From contig NC_037597.1 in the NCBI RefSeq assembly GCF_003073045.1, positions 27,767,927-27,831,926 on the forward strand: a stretch of DNA of 64,000 bases. The letters run 5' to 3'. The notes under the pieces were generated by a model, which saw only the letters and a program-made list of their open reading frames with translations, made no database searches and was not told the origin of the DNA. Below are positions 50,901 through 61,990 of the stretch, in pieces; position 1 is the first letter of the stretch, and the number at the start of each line of letters is the position of its first letter. A program made the translations under genes and the position numbers. Source of the stretch: Pomacea canaliculata. Taxonomy: Eukaryota; Mollusca; Gastropoda; Architaenioglossa; Ampullariidae.

Positions 50901-52695
50901 GAGTACACGTCTGAAAAATAAATGCGACTTTCTATAAGCCAACGACGCACGGACGCACGCGCATACAGTTTGGATGGAATATTTTTGCAATAAATGAGAT
51001 TACACGGAGATGGACCCACATGCTGAGTAGAGGAGGATTGTTAATCGGGGACAGAGCCACCTCACAGCATCGTCAGAACGGCCAGTGGGGTTCCTACAAT
51101 TAGAGTTTATTTGTTGTCTTCTAAAGACAGATGACCGTTGTCTACACTGCCCTTGTCATTACCATCATGCCACAAAAAGTGGCAATTTTTTTGAGTATCT
51201 CCCACATGCCCAGAAAAAAGAATCTGCCGAACAACGTGGTAATCTTTTATAGATTATGATGAAAACAAAGAAAGTAAACTACCGCTTTCCTCCCTCACAC
51301 CCCGGTCGTTCACCACAGACAGAGGTGGCCCTTTGAAAGCAGAGAAACTCGCACCAAACTCTGAAAACTGACGAAAGGGATGAAATGTGTGGGCGAAGGT
51401 GAGGGCCCGAGGGTGGTGTGCGTGCATGTGGAGCACAAACATGATGGCTGTGTGAACATGCATGCTGCCTTTCCCACAGTGAGATCACCACGTTGTTTGT
51501 CAAGGCTTGTGATGGTTGAGAGACCAGGTAACCACCTGTGTCGCTTCTCTCCTGTCGTTGGTGCAGCTCCCTTCTTCAATCCCACTTCCTTCACCTGCGT
51601 TTGGCTTCTGCCACCCGTGTGACGTGTCCCACCCTAGACACGCCGCTCCTCGTGCTCCTGTCGGGCATTGCGACTGTTTACTTGTTTACCTGTGTCACCA
51701 CCTGTCCTATTCACCATCTGTAATAGTTTTTCGGCTACATATATCAGGTGTGCTTACTACCTGTGCACTCCCTCGCGAGGAAGGTGTTCCGGAGGAACGT
51801 GCCTAATAAAGCATTTCGCACCTGATTACAAAAACTGTCTTCAGGTAAAGAAATAAATCACCTGGTCATCCTAGTGTATACACAAATCCATGTGTATCTT
51901 ACAAATTTTCAGAATTTAGAGAGTGGCAAATAAAAATAGACGCCGCATGCGACAAATAGAAAAAAGTTAGACTAAATAGTTAACAAGAGAAGTAGAGTTT
52001 AACGAGTGTCCTTTCTGTTCTTAGTACCAAGCACAGTCTTCCATTTGATCGACTAAAATGCTGGGCGAGAATTTGTTTTACTATCTTCCTGTGAGATGTC
52101 TTCTCTACTTTTCATCGAGAAATGACATGCATGACACGCTCGTGCTTATAATATACTAATATAGACTTGGGTGATATTCTGAAACAGCTGTCTGAAACTT
52201 AACCAAATGTTTGTACACCTCCATGGCCGTCTTCACTTGAGTAACACTTGGTCATCGTCGTCGTCGTCGTCGTCGTCGTCATCATCATCAATCATCATCA
52301 TCATCACATTTCAATAACCACCACCATTAGAAACACCAGAAAACAAAAGACCATCATGCGGTATCTGCCATGATATTTCTCTCACCTGTGCACACTCCCT
52401 CGTCGCTGACCGTCACGTTGCCGTCGGCGTCCATACATCGGTACCCGAGCTCTCCGTCACACGCTGCACCCGTCCTCTGTCCGCAGACCTGCCCTGCCCC
52501 TAAGGGACAGCAGCCCCGCGAGTCCGGCGGGCGGCCCCCAGCACAGGCAGTCTGCTGACCACAACTCTGCCCCCGAACCGCCGAGGACAGGAGGAGCACC
52601 ACGACCACGCACAAGACGGAGAGGGTTCGACTCTCACAGCTCTCAACACATGGCTGGCACCGACAGGAGAACACTGTCGTAAGTAGAGTGAGCAT
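41922..52695 (-). CDS. Predicted type I membrane protein: IGFBP-like, FN3, three VWC, two FN3, TM (711 aa)
   Basis: Minus-strand exons: 52695-52386, 46728-46577, 46182-46047, 45784-45572, 44868-44611, 44287-44078, 43753-43349, 42751-42416, 42037-41922. All phases agree (mostly phase 1, as in shuffled extracellular modules), giving 712 codons with stop. The N-terminus has a hydrophobic signal stretch (LSVLCVVVVLLLSSAVRG), then a Cys-rich SCGQQTACAGG...GCCPLGAGQVCG module resembling IGFBP/CCN N-termini. Next are one FN3 split over two exons (LSPGTLYFIRV), and three VWC-type repeats with C.C and CC...C patterns (TCQASGQFTCQPRC; CSNCWCHWGLVTC; CGLCTCNATSIVTC). Two more FN3 follow (LEANTTYYIRVTPV; MANHKYFARLVAL), then a TM segment (AFVLLAAAVVAACVTW), the stop-transfer RRKHGK, and a 22-residue tail ending FGVPM. 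The domain set recalls insect 'epidermal cell surface receptor' proteins; ligand and function are unknown. I start at the first ATG (52695). The long exon 1-2 gap could hide further exons. Confidence 0.8.
45293..45427. repeat. Short tandem repeat with three CACGTG E-boxes in a receptor intron
   Basis: Units of about 35-39 bp share TCTTACCACGTGCTGTCA and ATCATTAGAG-like words. CACGTG occurs at 45315, 45354 and 45389. It lies between the first and second VWC exons of the receptor gene. Confidence 0.8.
47744..47782. repeat. CA/CG dinucleotide microsatellite
   Basis: Alternating purine-pyrimidine CACACA, then CGCGCG, then CACA, directly before the MITE target site. Such tracts can adopt Z-DNA. 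Confidence 0.9.
47811..48147. mobile_element. hAT-type MITE with perfect 8 bp target-site duplication
   Basis: The 337 bp element starts AAGGGGTCTCAAAC and ends GTTTGAGACCCCTG, a 12-base inverted repeat (GGGGTCTCAAAC) with only the outermost two bases changed. Identical CCCTAAAC flanks it at 47803-47810 and 48148-48155. Inside each end are GGGCCGC-rich blocks. The 8 bp duplication and CAGGGGTCTCAAAC-type ends are hallmarks of hAT elements. It has no coding capacity and lies in the first intron of the receptor gene. Confidence 0.9.
48517..48682 (-). mobile_element. tRNA-derived SINE, copy 4 (in receptor intron 1)
   Basis: It matches copy 2 in GAGCCAGCGACTAAGGGTAT, CCACATGCAGAGAAAGAAC and CACTGTATTGGTGACAG, ending in TTGCACCACCGGACC (plus-strand reading). 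On the minus strand the tRNA-like head comes first, as in the other three copies. Confidence 0.75.
49986..50006. repeat. (CTG)n trinucleotide repeat
   Basis: Seven CTG units in the first intron of the receptor gene, not in a supported exon. Confidence 0.9.
52252..52306. repeat. (CGT)n/(CAT)n trinucleotide repeat
   Basis: About eight CGT units followed by about eight CAT units, 80 bp downstream of the first receptor exon's donor. Confidence 0.9.
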
Positions 52696-53540
52696 CTGGA
52701 TGTTGCAGGTAGACACCCTGACTGTCAGGTCGACGGCGTTGTGGTGACGATGGACAGGCAGGCAGACCGCACTGACGAAAGTCTTACAGGTTTCAAGTAG
52801 ATATTCCGAGGACGAAAAGCGCTAAGTGTTGCAAGTAGACACCCCAGTCGATGATGATGGAGTCAGATACCCTGGCAAATATCCAGATGTTCAGGCCTGG
52901 CTGCTGCAGCTACCCCACCGTCGGGTAGTAAGTGCCAATTAGTCCACCCAAGCTACAGCCGGACGCCTCCACTGCCAGGGTAAGAAATACTTCTGAGAAT
53001 GTATATTTATCCTGCGACAAACTCAATTTCACACAATCTCATCTCTGGTCTAGATATTTCTTTGCCGATTAGTCCAACTCCAAACCTGTCAGGCGGGTCG
53101 AGATGTTGCCTTTACAGCCGAATACCGCCGACTGACAGCCGTGCACAGGGAAAACACTGAAGACTGACAAGAACGCACAAAGTACTCGAGTTCAACTGTC
53201 CTCGGGCAGAGTTTGCTTTGCGGCTGCCGTCGTCTTCTGTCTCTCCCACCCTTTTCCTCCCGCGGGCCGAGTACGTGACTGTGCGGGCTTTGGTGTCCAC
53301 GAGGTTGGTGTGCGTGTCCCCCAGAAGCTCTCCCAGAAAAGTGAAGACAAGGCAGCGAGATTTTATGCTTTGCTACAGGATCTCTCTCTCCTCCCCACAC
53401 CCCAACTTTGCGTGTTGAGGTCAAGAAATTGTACCGACGCTTGTGATTGGTTGACACCGGGGCCGGCTGCAGGTACGTGGCGCGGGGAGGAGGCGGACCC
53501 CTCACGTCCCGTAGCTCCGCTGGTCACGTTCAGATGACGG
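52696..53540 (-). promoter_or_regulatory. 5'UTR and probable promoter region of the receptor gene
   Basis: It lies directly upstream of the receptor ATG and is GC-richer than its surroundings, especially at 53.1-53.5 kb with several CG dinucleotides. No TATA box was identified. The word GTTGCA(A/G)GTAGACACCC occurs twice (near 52.70 and 52.83 kb). The transcription start cannot be placed from sequence alone. Confidence 0.35.
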
Positions 53541-54803
53541 TAGGCCTGCGCTGGGTTAAACAATTCTTGTCCACACTGCCCCTGTTAACAGTAAAAGAAA
53601 GAAAAAAAAGTGGTTGCGTGTGAATTCAAGTTTATATAGGACAGAGAGGTGTGACTGCTGGAGCTGGCGCTAACTTCTGTGGCCACACTAACGGTCAAAG
53701 ATGGGGACTTAGCGATCAGCTGTGCAGCGGCCTGAGGTTTCCTCCCTCAAGGTGACGGCGGTTTGCCTCCAGGGAACCTAAGGAATTGTTTGAGTATTGA
53801 CAAGAACTCACTGTCTAGGTATCCTTGGCTCTCACTTTCTGGATTTGGTTTACTTGGTTTGTTGTCGTTTGGAGTTTTAGTTGTTTTTTGTATTGTTTGT
53901 TTGTTTGGAAGTCTGTTGCCTTGTTTTATTTGCTTGTCAGTAGGATTGAGAAGGACTTCGAGGCACATAAATTATACTACTAGGTCTTAACATTCGTATT
54001 CAGAGTGACAAAGACTGACGGGTAGTCTGTTCCAAGCTGATGATGCTTTGTAGGAGACAGACCTGTCATACGTCTTTGTCTTTGTGGCTGCATCCGTCAG
54101 TCCATCTCTCCACTCCCCCAACTCCTCATTCCCCTTTGCCAAGAGTTTTCCCTGTAACTCTTTATACAGATTCACTTATTGGGAGGAATTTTAAAAGTAC
54201 TGAAGTTGTGAGATTGGTATAGTGGGTGCGACATACTCGCCTCCACACATGGGAGAACTAATTACCGATCTACATCCTCTTTCGAGTCATGGAGAAGGAA
54301 CGTGTCAACATTCAGACAACAGAGCATCGTGTCTTGGGCAAAAGATCCGGTTAAAGGGACCTACAGTGCGATGTCAGCCAGTCTGCTTCTCTGGAACTAA
54401 TCTTTTTCTCCAATTACAAGGTTCCGCACTCAGTAAACCATGCAGTTCCTGCAAGCAAAGAAATGTGTGGGAAGGATGCTGAAAGTAAAGCTGTCTCAAG
54501 AGTGGAATTTCAATAAAAATCGTCAAATCATCACAGGTGTGGCTTTCTCTGAACAGAAATTCTCAGATTGACTTTGAGTTCGGTCTCATTTCTTACTTTT
54601 TGAGGAAGTTTAATGTTCTGCCGCCAATCAAGGCACATTTCTTCTACTTCACATCATTTCGAGGATGGTGGTTGTTTTTCTTTGTGGCACCAACGGCTAT
54701 ATTTCTTCGTTAAGAGGTGTCTGAAATGAATGATCCCTCCCCAGTCTCATCCTTCAGGCATCCGAAGCTTATTTCTAAATGAAAAGCCGATCAAACGCAA
54801 CCT

Positions 54804-55016
54804 GGCTTAGTATTGCCCCCAAACTTAGTATTGCCCAAACTTAGTATTGCCCCCAAACTTAGTATTGCCCCCAAACTTAGTATTGCCCAAACTTAGTATT
54901 GCCCCCAAACTTAGTATTGCCCCCAAACTTAGTATTGCCCCAAACTTAGTATTGCCCCCAAACTTAGTATTGCCCAAACTTAGTATTGCCCCCAAAGTTA
55001 GTATTGCCCCAAACTT
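54804..55016. repeat. Minisatellite, about 12 units of 15-17 bp
   Basis: The unit is CAAACTTAGTATTGCCCC, with the C-run varying from three to five. The length variation lies almost only in the C-run, which suggests slippage. Confidence 0.95.
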
Positions 55017-55342
55017 CGAGTATGGCTGGTCCTACGGCATGAGTGACGTGGCACTAACTCTTCATCTTGTAATTAAACCAACAGAAAGGGATCAGCATCT
55101 GGAGTGGACATGGACCTTTCCAGCCGCTCCTTCAAGTACTGGCAGATCACACATGCCGAATATAGTTATAGAGATTTATTGATCACTGTATTATTTTAAG
55201 TCATCATCATGATGCTTCTCTGACTTCACTGACTACCAAGTTCCGATTATATTATATGGACTGCCTTTGCTACACATGACTGACTGTGCTGCTGACGACC
55301 TTTCTTCCTGCCTCACCGAACACTTATATTCCCCCATACTTA

Positions 55343-55432
55343 TCCCATGTCCCCACACACGTACCCCATGTCCCCACACACGTACCCCATGTCCCCACAC
55401 ACGTATCCCATGTCCCCACACACGTACCCCAC
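55343..55432. repeat. Minisatellite, about four units of 21 bp
   Basis: The unit is CCCATGTCCCCACACACGTA with a single-base spacer. The units are nearly identical, so expansion is recent. Confidence 0.95.
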
Positions 55433-56813
55433 ATCCTCGCACCTCTGCTCGGCATACCAGGGCTTTTCATCTCCTCTGGTCCATGTGTCTGGGATCCTGT
55501 CCCTTTGCCCTCCTTCTCCTCTTCGAACAGTTGCAAGAAGCAGCTTTAAACTCATCTCTCTCAAACACTTTAGTATTTTCGAGCAACTCACCTCCTCAGC
55601 TCCTTGAACTGTTTCACGGTATCACTGCCTCATAGAAGCCTCATAGTCATCATCATCGTGATCATCATCAGAATAAAGTATACTACTTACCTTTCTTTAT
55701 GTTTAAAGTATTATAAACATTCATGTTTATTTTGTTTCACAAAAGCAGCCAGGCATTCTATTTTCGCATTTTCTGGAACATAGTTCCTGTTTTTAAGGTG
55801 TTCTACAAAAGAAAAAAGCGTGAATTGTTTCCCCGCCTGATTTGTAAAGTGAATGGTTTCTCTGAAAGTGAGACTTGGCAGCCTCCACACATCCTCATTG
55901 CTTTGTCGACTGCGGATATCGGGGCTTGGGTGAGGAGAAGATAACACTGTGATAAAGGGAACAACAGAGCTTGTCTGTATGTACCATGCCAGTGCACCTT
56001 GTCAAAAGCTTACTACCTGCCTTTCAAAAAACTGCAGCATCGTATATTTTTCCCCAAAATTATTTTTCGAAAATATTGTACAGTCATCAACAATATTTGG
56101 TTTATATTTGCTCGGTATCACCCATGATCCATGTTTTCTCTGACAGTACACATAGTTTTACTGCAATCTATTGTTCGTGCGTGGGAAAAGTGATAGCTCT
56201 GTCTCTCGTCTGACACTTCCATCAAATCCGTTCTTTGACTTCTTTCCCAGTGACTAGCAGTATTTGTGTGTCTTGGCGTCAGTTGTGTTTGCTTGTTTGT
56301 TTGTTTGTGTTTTTCTTTTCTGTTTTGGAACACCCGATGGTTTCAGAAAACAAACTTCGTGCGCCGATTATCCGGTTTACAGATGGGAATAAATACTAAA
56401 CAGCAGCATATAACTTCTCTTTAATCATTCATACAACTTGAGATGAACAATTGCTTTTCGTGAATGGAGTGGCGGAATGTACCTGTTAACCAGTGACCAG
56501 ACATTCCCCTGGCATCAAGAAGCAGGTAGCAGTAGTGCTGGCATCATCTGTGGTTAGCTACACCAGTAACACAGATTTCTCTTTAATAATTCACCAATCT
56601 CATACTTTCTTACGGACATTAGAACATACAGCATGCAGTAGATACAGCCATACTGTATGCAGTACATGAATTATTTTAAAAATAAATCTTTTTTGTATTC
56701 GATGCAAACCTCCTATCTTAGGATGTATGTAGAATGCCAGTAAATGAACTGAGTGACATGACTGTATCACATAGTTGAGGGTCGTGTGTGTAGAACACAT
56801 GATTTGAATGAGA

Positions 56814-56814
<1 letters not shown>

Positions 56815-56887
<73 letters not shown>
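56815..56887. repeat. (CA)n microsatellite, about 73 bp
   Basis: An uninterrupted CA tract of about 36 units. Confidence 0.98.
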
Positions 56888-56889
<2 letters not shown>

Positions 56890-59800
56890 ATGCACGCATA
56901 CAAGCTCAAACTTAAAAGAGATTGACACGAATGAGAGAGAAATACGGAGGGAGCAGGAGATAGGAAAGAGATGGTCTCAGAGTCCTTCCAGCCAGCTTGT
57001 CAGCTCAGTCCTAACTCCCTTCTTGAACATTTCGTCTTCTGAAGTTTGACAGTTATCTCTAAGACAACCCCGACTTTCACACCAAACCCTGACACGAAAG
57101 AAGCCAGTGTGGATACAGTGCAAGACAAGACCACATCACCTTTCTGGGGACAAACGCTTCTTTGAGTTTTCGCCTTAAAGCCATAAACACGGCGATCTGC
57201 TCGAACTGCTTCCAACAACAAAGATGTCTGCATGCGGCTTACACAGGCCTTGTGCCAGCAAACGAACCAGGAACTACCATCAGCAACACCGTCCCCCTCC
57301 CTGCAAGTCACGGGGTGCACTTCTCAATGTGTTAAGGCCAAGACACTGAGAAGACAGGAATGAAAGGGCCACCGTCAGGCGTATTCTCATGCAAAATTGT
57401 CTTTTACCCAGTCTTAACACAGATTAGCTATTGTCATGGTGAACTTTGAACTATTTACTTGTATAAATTATATCATGATCATCAACAGAAAAGTGCTTTG
57501 TCCGTTAAAAACCTAGAATCGCTGCGTGTCCACCCTTGGAGAAGCCACCATACCTGAATGTTAAAAATGCTGAACTATGATATTTCTTTATAGCGATTTG
57601 AGTTTTGACCAGATCGTGTTTAATTAAAAAGCTAATTAGATTGAAATAAATGCGTGTTTCCTAACAATAACAATAACAACCAACTTTATTAGTCCCAATG
57701 GGCAATTTAAATGGGAGGTGTCAGTCAGTGAAAAGTAATGTATTTGATGCATACTCGTCATTAAGTCTGCGTTAAATATCTCGCTGTATATTAACCGACT
57801 TGTCATGCTCTCTGGCAGTGGCAGGAACATAATCAAACACCACATCTCACACCACGAGAGAGAGGACAGGTAGGTTGGCCAGTAAATCAAGTGATGCTGC
57901 CCAGTGTTGTCCAGCTGTTCAAACATTAGCCGAGTAGCCAACAATACATGTCTCAACTGAAGCACCGGTCTTAAAAGAGACAAAAGTGCCACAAAACTTG
58001 AAGTTGAGAAAACAATAATCAAAGTATTCGCATCATTCGCTTAAAATGTGTCAGTGTCCAGATAAACTTGCTGATCGGCCACTGCAAATGCTTCAGTGCT
58101 ACAAAGCCATGTTTATGAAAAGGTCCATGTCCAGCATCAACACATGCCGGGGTTTGGACATGTTCACCTTCAAGCAACTGTGGTTGCTGACGTCGTAAAA
58201 CAATTATGCTGGTTGTTGCAGTCGACCTGACACAGGTGAGCACGTTGACCTTTAACATTCGTACATCTCGCGAGTACACAGGTGGATTGGAAGGCGAGGG
58301 ACAGTGTCTAAATTAAGTTAATCCAAAGTGATTTTGCACGCTAATAAGCCTGTCATAATTTTGTACTCTTACAAGCCTGCAATGCTCTAGTGTCAAATGA
58401 TTCTCCCGCTGGTGGCAGAAGAAATACCCGAGGATTGCGGTACTCACCGTTCATTGGCTAAGATGAAAACGGCGATAAGTTTTTAGGGAGGACGAAAACA
58501 CTTAAGGGAGGGCCCTCATTCGCATCCTCCAAAAACAAGAACTCACTAGCTTTCCACAAGCTTGTGGTATATACTGAAAAATCTGACAACTCACAGGTGC
58601 AAGATGACGTATACCCAAAGTGGTTTCATTCCCCTTGAAGAGGTGGCGCTGGGTTGTTATCTCCTTACGTCTTCGATTACCTGATACAGTATTCTATCTC
58701 AGTAAACATTTAGGGAAAGTCGAGGATCCCGGAATTTTCGAAAAACGAGAGGGCGAGAGAGAGAGAGAGATTCCAAACAGCAACCACAGCCCTCAATGCA
58801 AAGTTATAACGTCCACACAAATAATAGACAGTTTGGCAAGTCTGTGCCTTTTTATAAAAATAAAAAGGTTTATTTGGGGATAGTCTATCATAATTCTTGA
58901 AAAATACTTTATAGACGAACAGCTAGTAAACTGAAGAAATAAGTATCTATCCCAGTTCTCGCAATGAAGCTCGTCAAAACTTTGATCATGAAGAGGAGGA
59001 AGGAAATGAAAGCTACGATTTACGCTCCCTCTTTCTCCCTCCTCCTCTCATATCTCGCTCTTTATTCCTCCCCATCTATCTTTCTCTCCTCCCCTCTCTT
59101 TCCTTTAACCCTCGTGTTTACATGTTCAAATCTTGACGACATTAAGATCGTTAAATATGTGTAAGATATATGAAGCGTATCAGCATTGTGAAAGCTGAAA
59201 GTCACGCAGAGTGTTGTTGTTGTTGTTCATAAAAGAGCCTATAAAAAGAATTATGTAGAAAGACACGTGATAGGTGCTTAGGAAAAACCGACTGGGGGAC
59301 AATGGTAAAGAGTTTTGAGCGACATGCCTGTCACCATCGGTAAAATATCCCGCAAGCTCACAAAAAGCACGCTTCCTCAGCCTGTTGGAGGTTTGTTTAA
59401 AAGAACAGGAAATGATTTTAACGTCTGTAACTGTCATCCCTTCCGTGTCATAGTCAGCGCCTCGTTACGGTTTATGAAGCAGAGATGACAGCTCATCAGG
59501 AGCATCAGCAACGAGGGTTCGGTGTCCATTGCCGCACGCACGTACATAGTTCGTGAGCGAGAAACGCGCATCTACGTCACGACGGAGGGCATCTGTTTTC
59601 CCCATCACTTTCCCTTCAACTTAATCTGTTTTCTTATCTGCTGGTTTTTCCAGTAAAAGCTAATTCTGGAACGAAACTGCAACGATTTAAACCTTTCCAG
59701 ACCCGTGAACCCTGCTCAAGAAGCTGCAGCGCAAAGATTTAGTATAGTATATACATCAGATGTGTAGCTGTCGGTTCTAGCTATGGTTCATGTAATACGA

Positions 59801-61263
59801 TCTACAACCATCTAACTCAACAAACCTCATGAACTGTAATACAACTTGCGCAGTACGCGGCATGCAGCAAGCACTTTTTTTTTTTTGTCGCAGGGAGTTG
59901 GTGAGGAAGCAAAGAAACTTACTACTGCAGGCGTTCATGGTGTCTGGACACAAAGTTGTGGCGGAGGCGTAGGTGGAGTCGTTCCCAGTCCAAAATCGTA
60001 ACCTACAGTTCCTCCAGGCGTTTCCATCTCACAGATCGCTGCCCCCTCCCTTGTCAGGAATGAAAAAACGACCATGTTGCGGATGCGAGAAAGCAGGCAG
60101 GATATGGCGCGGAGAGCCAGTGACGCCGGCAGGAGCTGAAGATGTCGCTACGTCCCTCACTGGCGCCCGCATCGCTGGCGTGTGGCTGGCGGGGACAAGA
60201 TGGGGTGGGCTGCACATTCCGCCACTCTAGCTGCTGGCGTTGATTTTATCTGCTGGAAGCTACTGCAGTCAAGTGGCTGGAGAAGGCGAGATGCTTACCT
60301 CGGGTGGCACGTAAAGAGGAAAAAAAGAATATACATGCCAAGGCTGAGAGGTTAGCGCACGAAAAGTGGGTGGTTGACAGTTAAGTGTGAAGGAACGCAG
60401 CTAGTGTAACTGTAGAAAAGTGATTCATTGGCACATTGGATGTTTATGCAATAAAAGTTAGTGTGTATGTGTGTGTGTGCGTTTGCGATTTCGTGCACAA
60501 TCCCTAAAGCCAAACTCTGTCAAATACCTTTTTTAAAGTCGATGAAACTATAGAAAAAACACAAATCTCTCGGGTGTTCTAGGTGTTTCTCTATCAGGAT
60601 GCGACTTTTAAAAGATCTATTCAACTGTGCTCCTGCCTTCTCGGAATTCGGCTTGCTCTTCCACTAAGAGCTCATCGGCAAAAGAGTTGAAGTGATCATG
60701 GGGGACCTTGAACAAGAAGGTATACGTGTAGACGTGGAGGAGATCGGTCCACGGGGAGGTGGAGGCAGCTGGGATGACACGGACTCTTCTCGGGAGGGAC
60801 GACCAGAACCGGATTCCCTGGCATGGTGTCGTTGCGTCCTATGCTCGGGTTAGGACTAAGGACTCAGAAGAAGAAGACTTTTGGTGGCTAATGAGGCTTA
60901 AATTACAGTTCTGTAGTTTTGGCACTGTTGATTGTGGTTGCTTATTGTTTTGGGGTTTTTTCCCCTTTGGAAGGGTAGGACAAGTGACTGGTTCCATTCT
61001 TTGGGTCACTCTTTGCTTTCCCAAACCTTAGGACACTTCATTCCTGCCATCATCGAGCAGCTCATCTGAGACGTTGTCGACATCATGTGACTTCCCTTCA
61101 GCCTGTCCACGGCCATGTGAAAACACACACACGCAATGCAAATTTAGCCATCATCATGTTCTATCTGTGTGAGCAGGATGCACAATACAAGAAGCAGCTT
61201 TCCTTCGACTTCGCTAATTAAGTTTCGTTATGGAATACTTTTCGTGTTTTTATTGTTTAAAAA

Positions 61264-61400
61264 ACCAATCAACAATGCAGACACGATGATGATGTCATAG
61301 GTTACGTCAGTGATGTGCATATTACATATACCGTGTACCACGACGTCATGAGACTATTGAGCACACGCGTTGTGACGTAAGAGCTAGGCGTTTGACGTCA
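61264..61400. promoter_or_regulatory. Cluster of four CRE/ATF-type motifs and a CCAAT box
   Basis: TTACGTCA (61301), GACGTCAT (61341), TGACGTAA (61372) and the full palindrome TGACGTCA (61392) lie within 100 bp. CCAAT is at about 61264. They lie about 600-700 bp upstream of the alpha-SNAP ATG, so they could serve its promoter or an unseen transcript. Binding by CREB/ATF factors is inferred. Confidence 0.45.
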
Positions 61401-61990
61401 GATCAAAAACAGATGTGCTCGTCATGTGACTTACCATTTATTTCCCCAATTATTTTATCGTTGAGTTGTAGATTCTTTGTGAAGTCCATGTGTTTTCATC
61501 TCAGTTAGTATAGATTCAATGGAAAGACTGGTTTCACGATACAGTATGTGTTGACTGTTGCTTTGTTTCATGGAAGCCTTTTTTTCTTTCGTCGTCGTCA
61601 TCTGTGAGTAGGCATTCATTCTTGACACAGTTGTTTGAACCGCTCGTACATTCTCTAATGGAAAACGATAGGAAGTCTCGTGTTTAATCGAAACCTGTCT
61701 AGTGCCTCCTGACATAGCGAAACTAAGGTCTTGGTTAACGACGTGAAATGGTTGAATTACAGATTAGATTCATGGTGGATGCTGCGTACACTACACCGCT
61801 CATCGCGCCAGGCCTGTACCGGAAGTTGAGCGAGTGACTTCCCTTGTGTGTAGGTGGCGTGGGGGGCGGAAGTTGACAAATCGACCGACGTCTGTCTTCT
61901 GCATGGCTAATGTTCACAAATACATCAGCTCTACCATCGCTGTCCCATTATAAGTAGGCAAAAAGTGTGATCTCGGATCTTATCAATACC

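Larger units (their letters stand above)
53541..61263. other. Gene-poor intergenic region with minisatellites
   Basis: No exon could be supported by both a recognisable protein and splice sites. It holds minisatellites at 54804-55016 and 55343-55432, a CA tract at 56815-56887, and a short GC-rich patch near 60.0-60.2 kb. Two minus-strand segments (59464-59525 and about 59925-60010) look faintly exon-like but are discussed only as candidates. Confidence 0.5.

Noticed and set aside
54213-54292. tRNA-like words GGTATAGTGGGTGCG and TTTCGAGTC
   Set aside because: Spacing between A- and B-box-like words is too long, the arms do not pair and no acceptor stem is visible; at best a decayed tRNA-derived repeat.
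54847-55182. Open frame with repeated PPNLVLP/KLSIAP units, looking like a repeat protein
   Set aside because: It is the minisatellite read through; unit length is not a constant multiple of three, and there is no start context, splice site or domain.
55233-55635. Open frames rich in PCPHTRT or GVRVWGH repeats
   Set aside because: Translations of the 21 bp minisatellite, open in several frames on both strands because the unit is a multiple of three.
56600-57049. Open frames made of alternating C-V or H-T residues
   Set aside because: Direct translation of the CA microsatellite; no codon-like signal outside the repeat.
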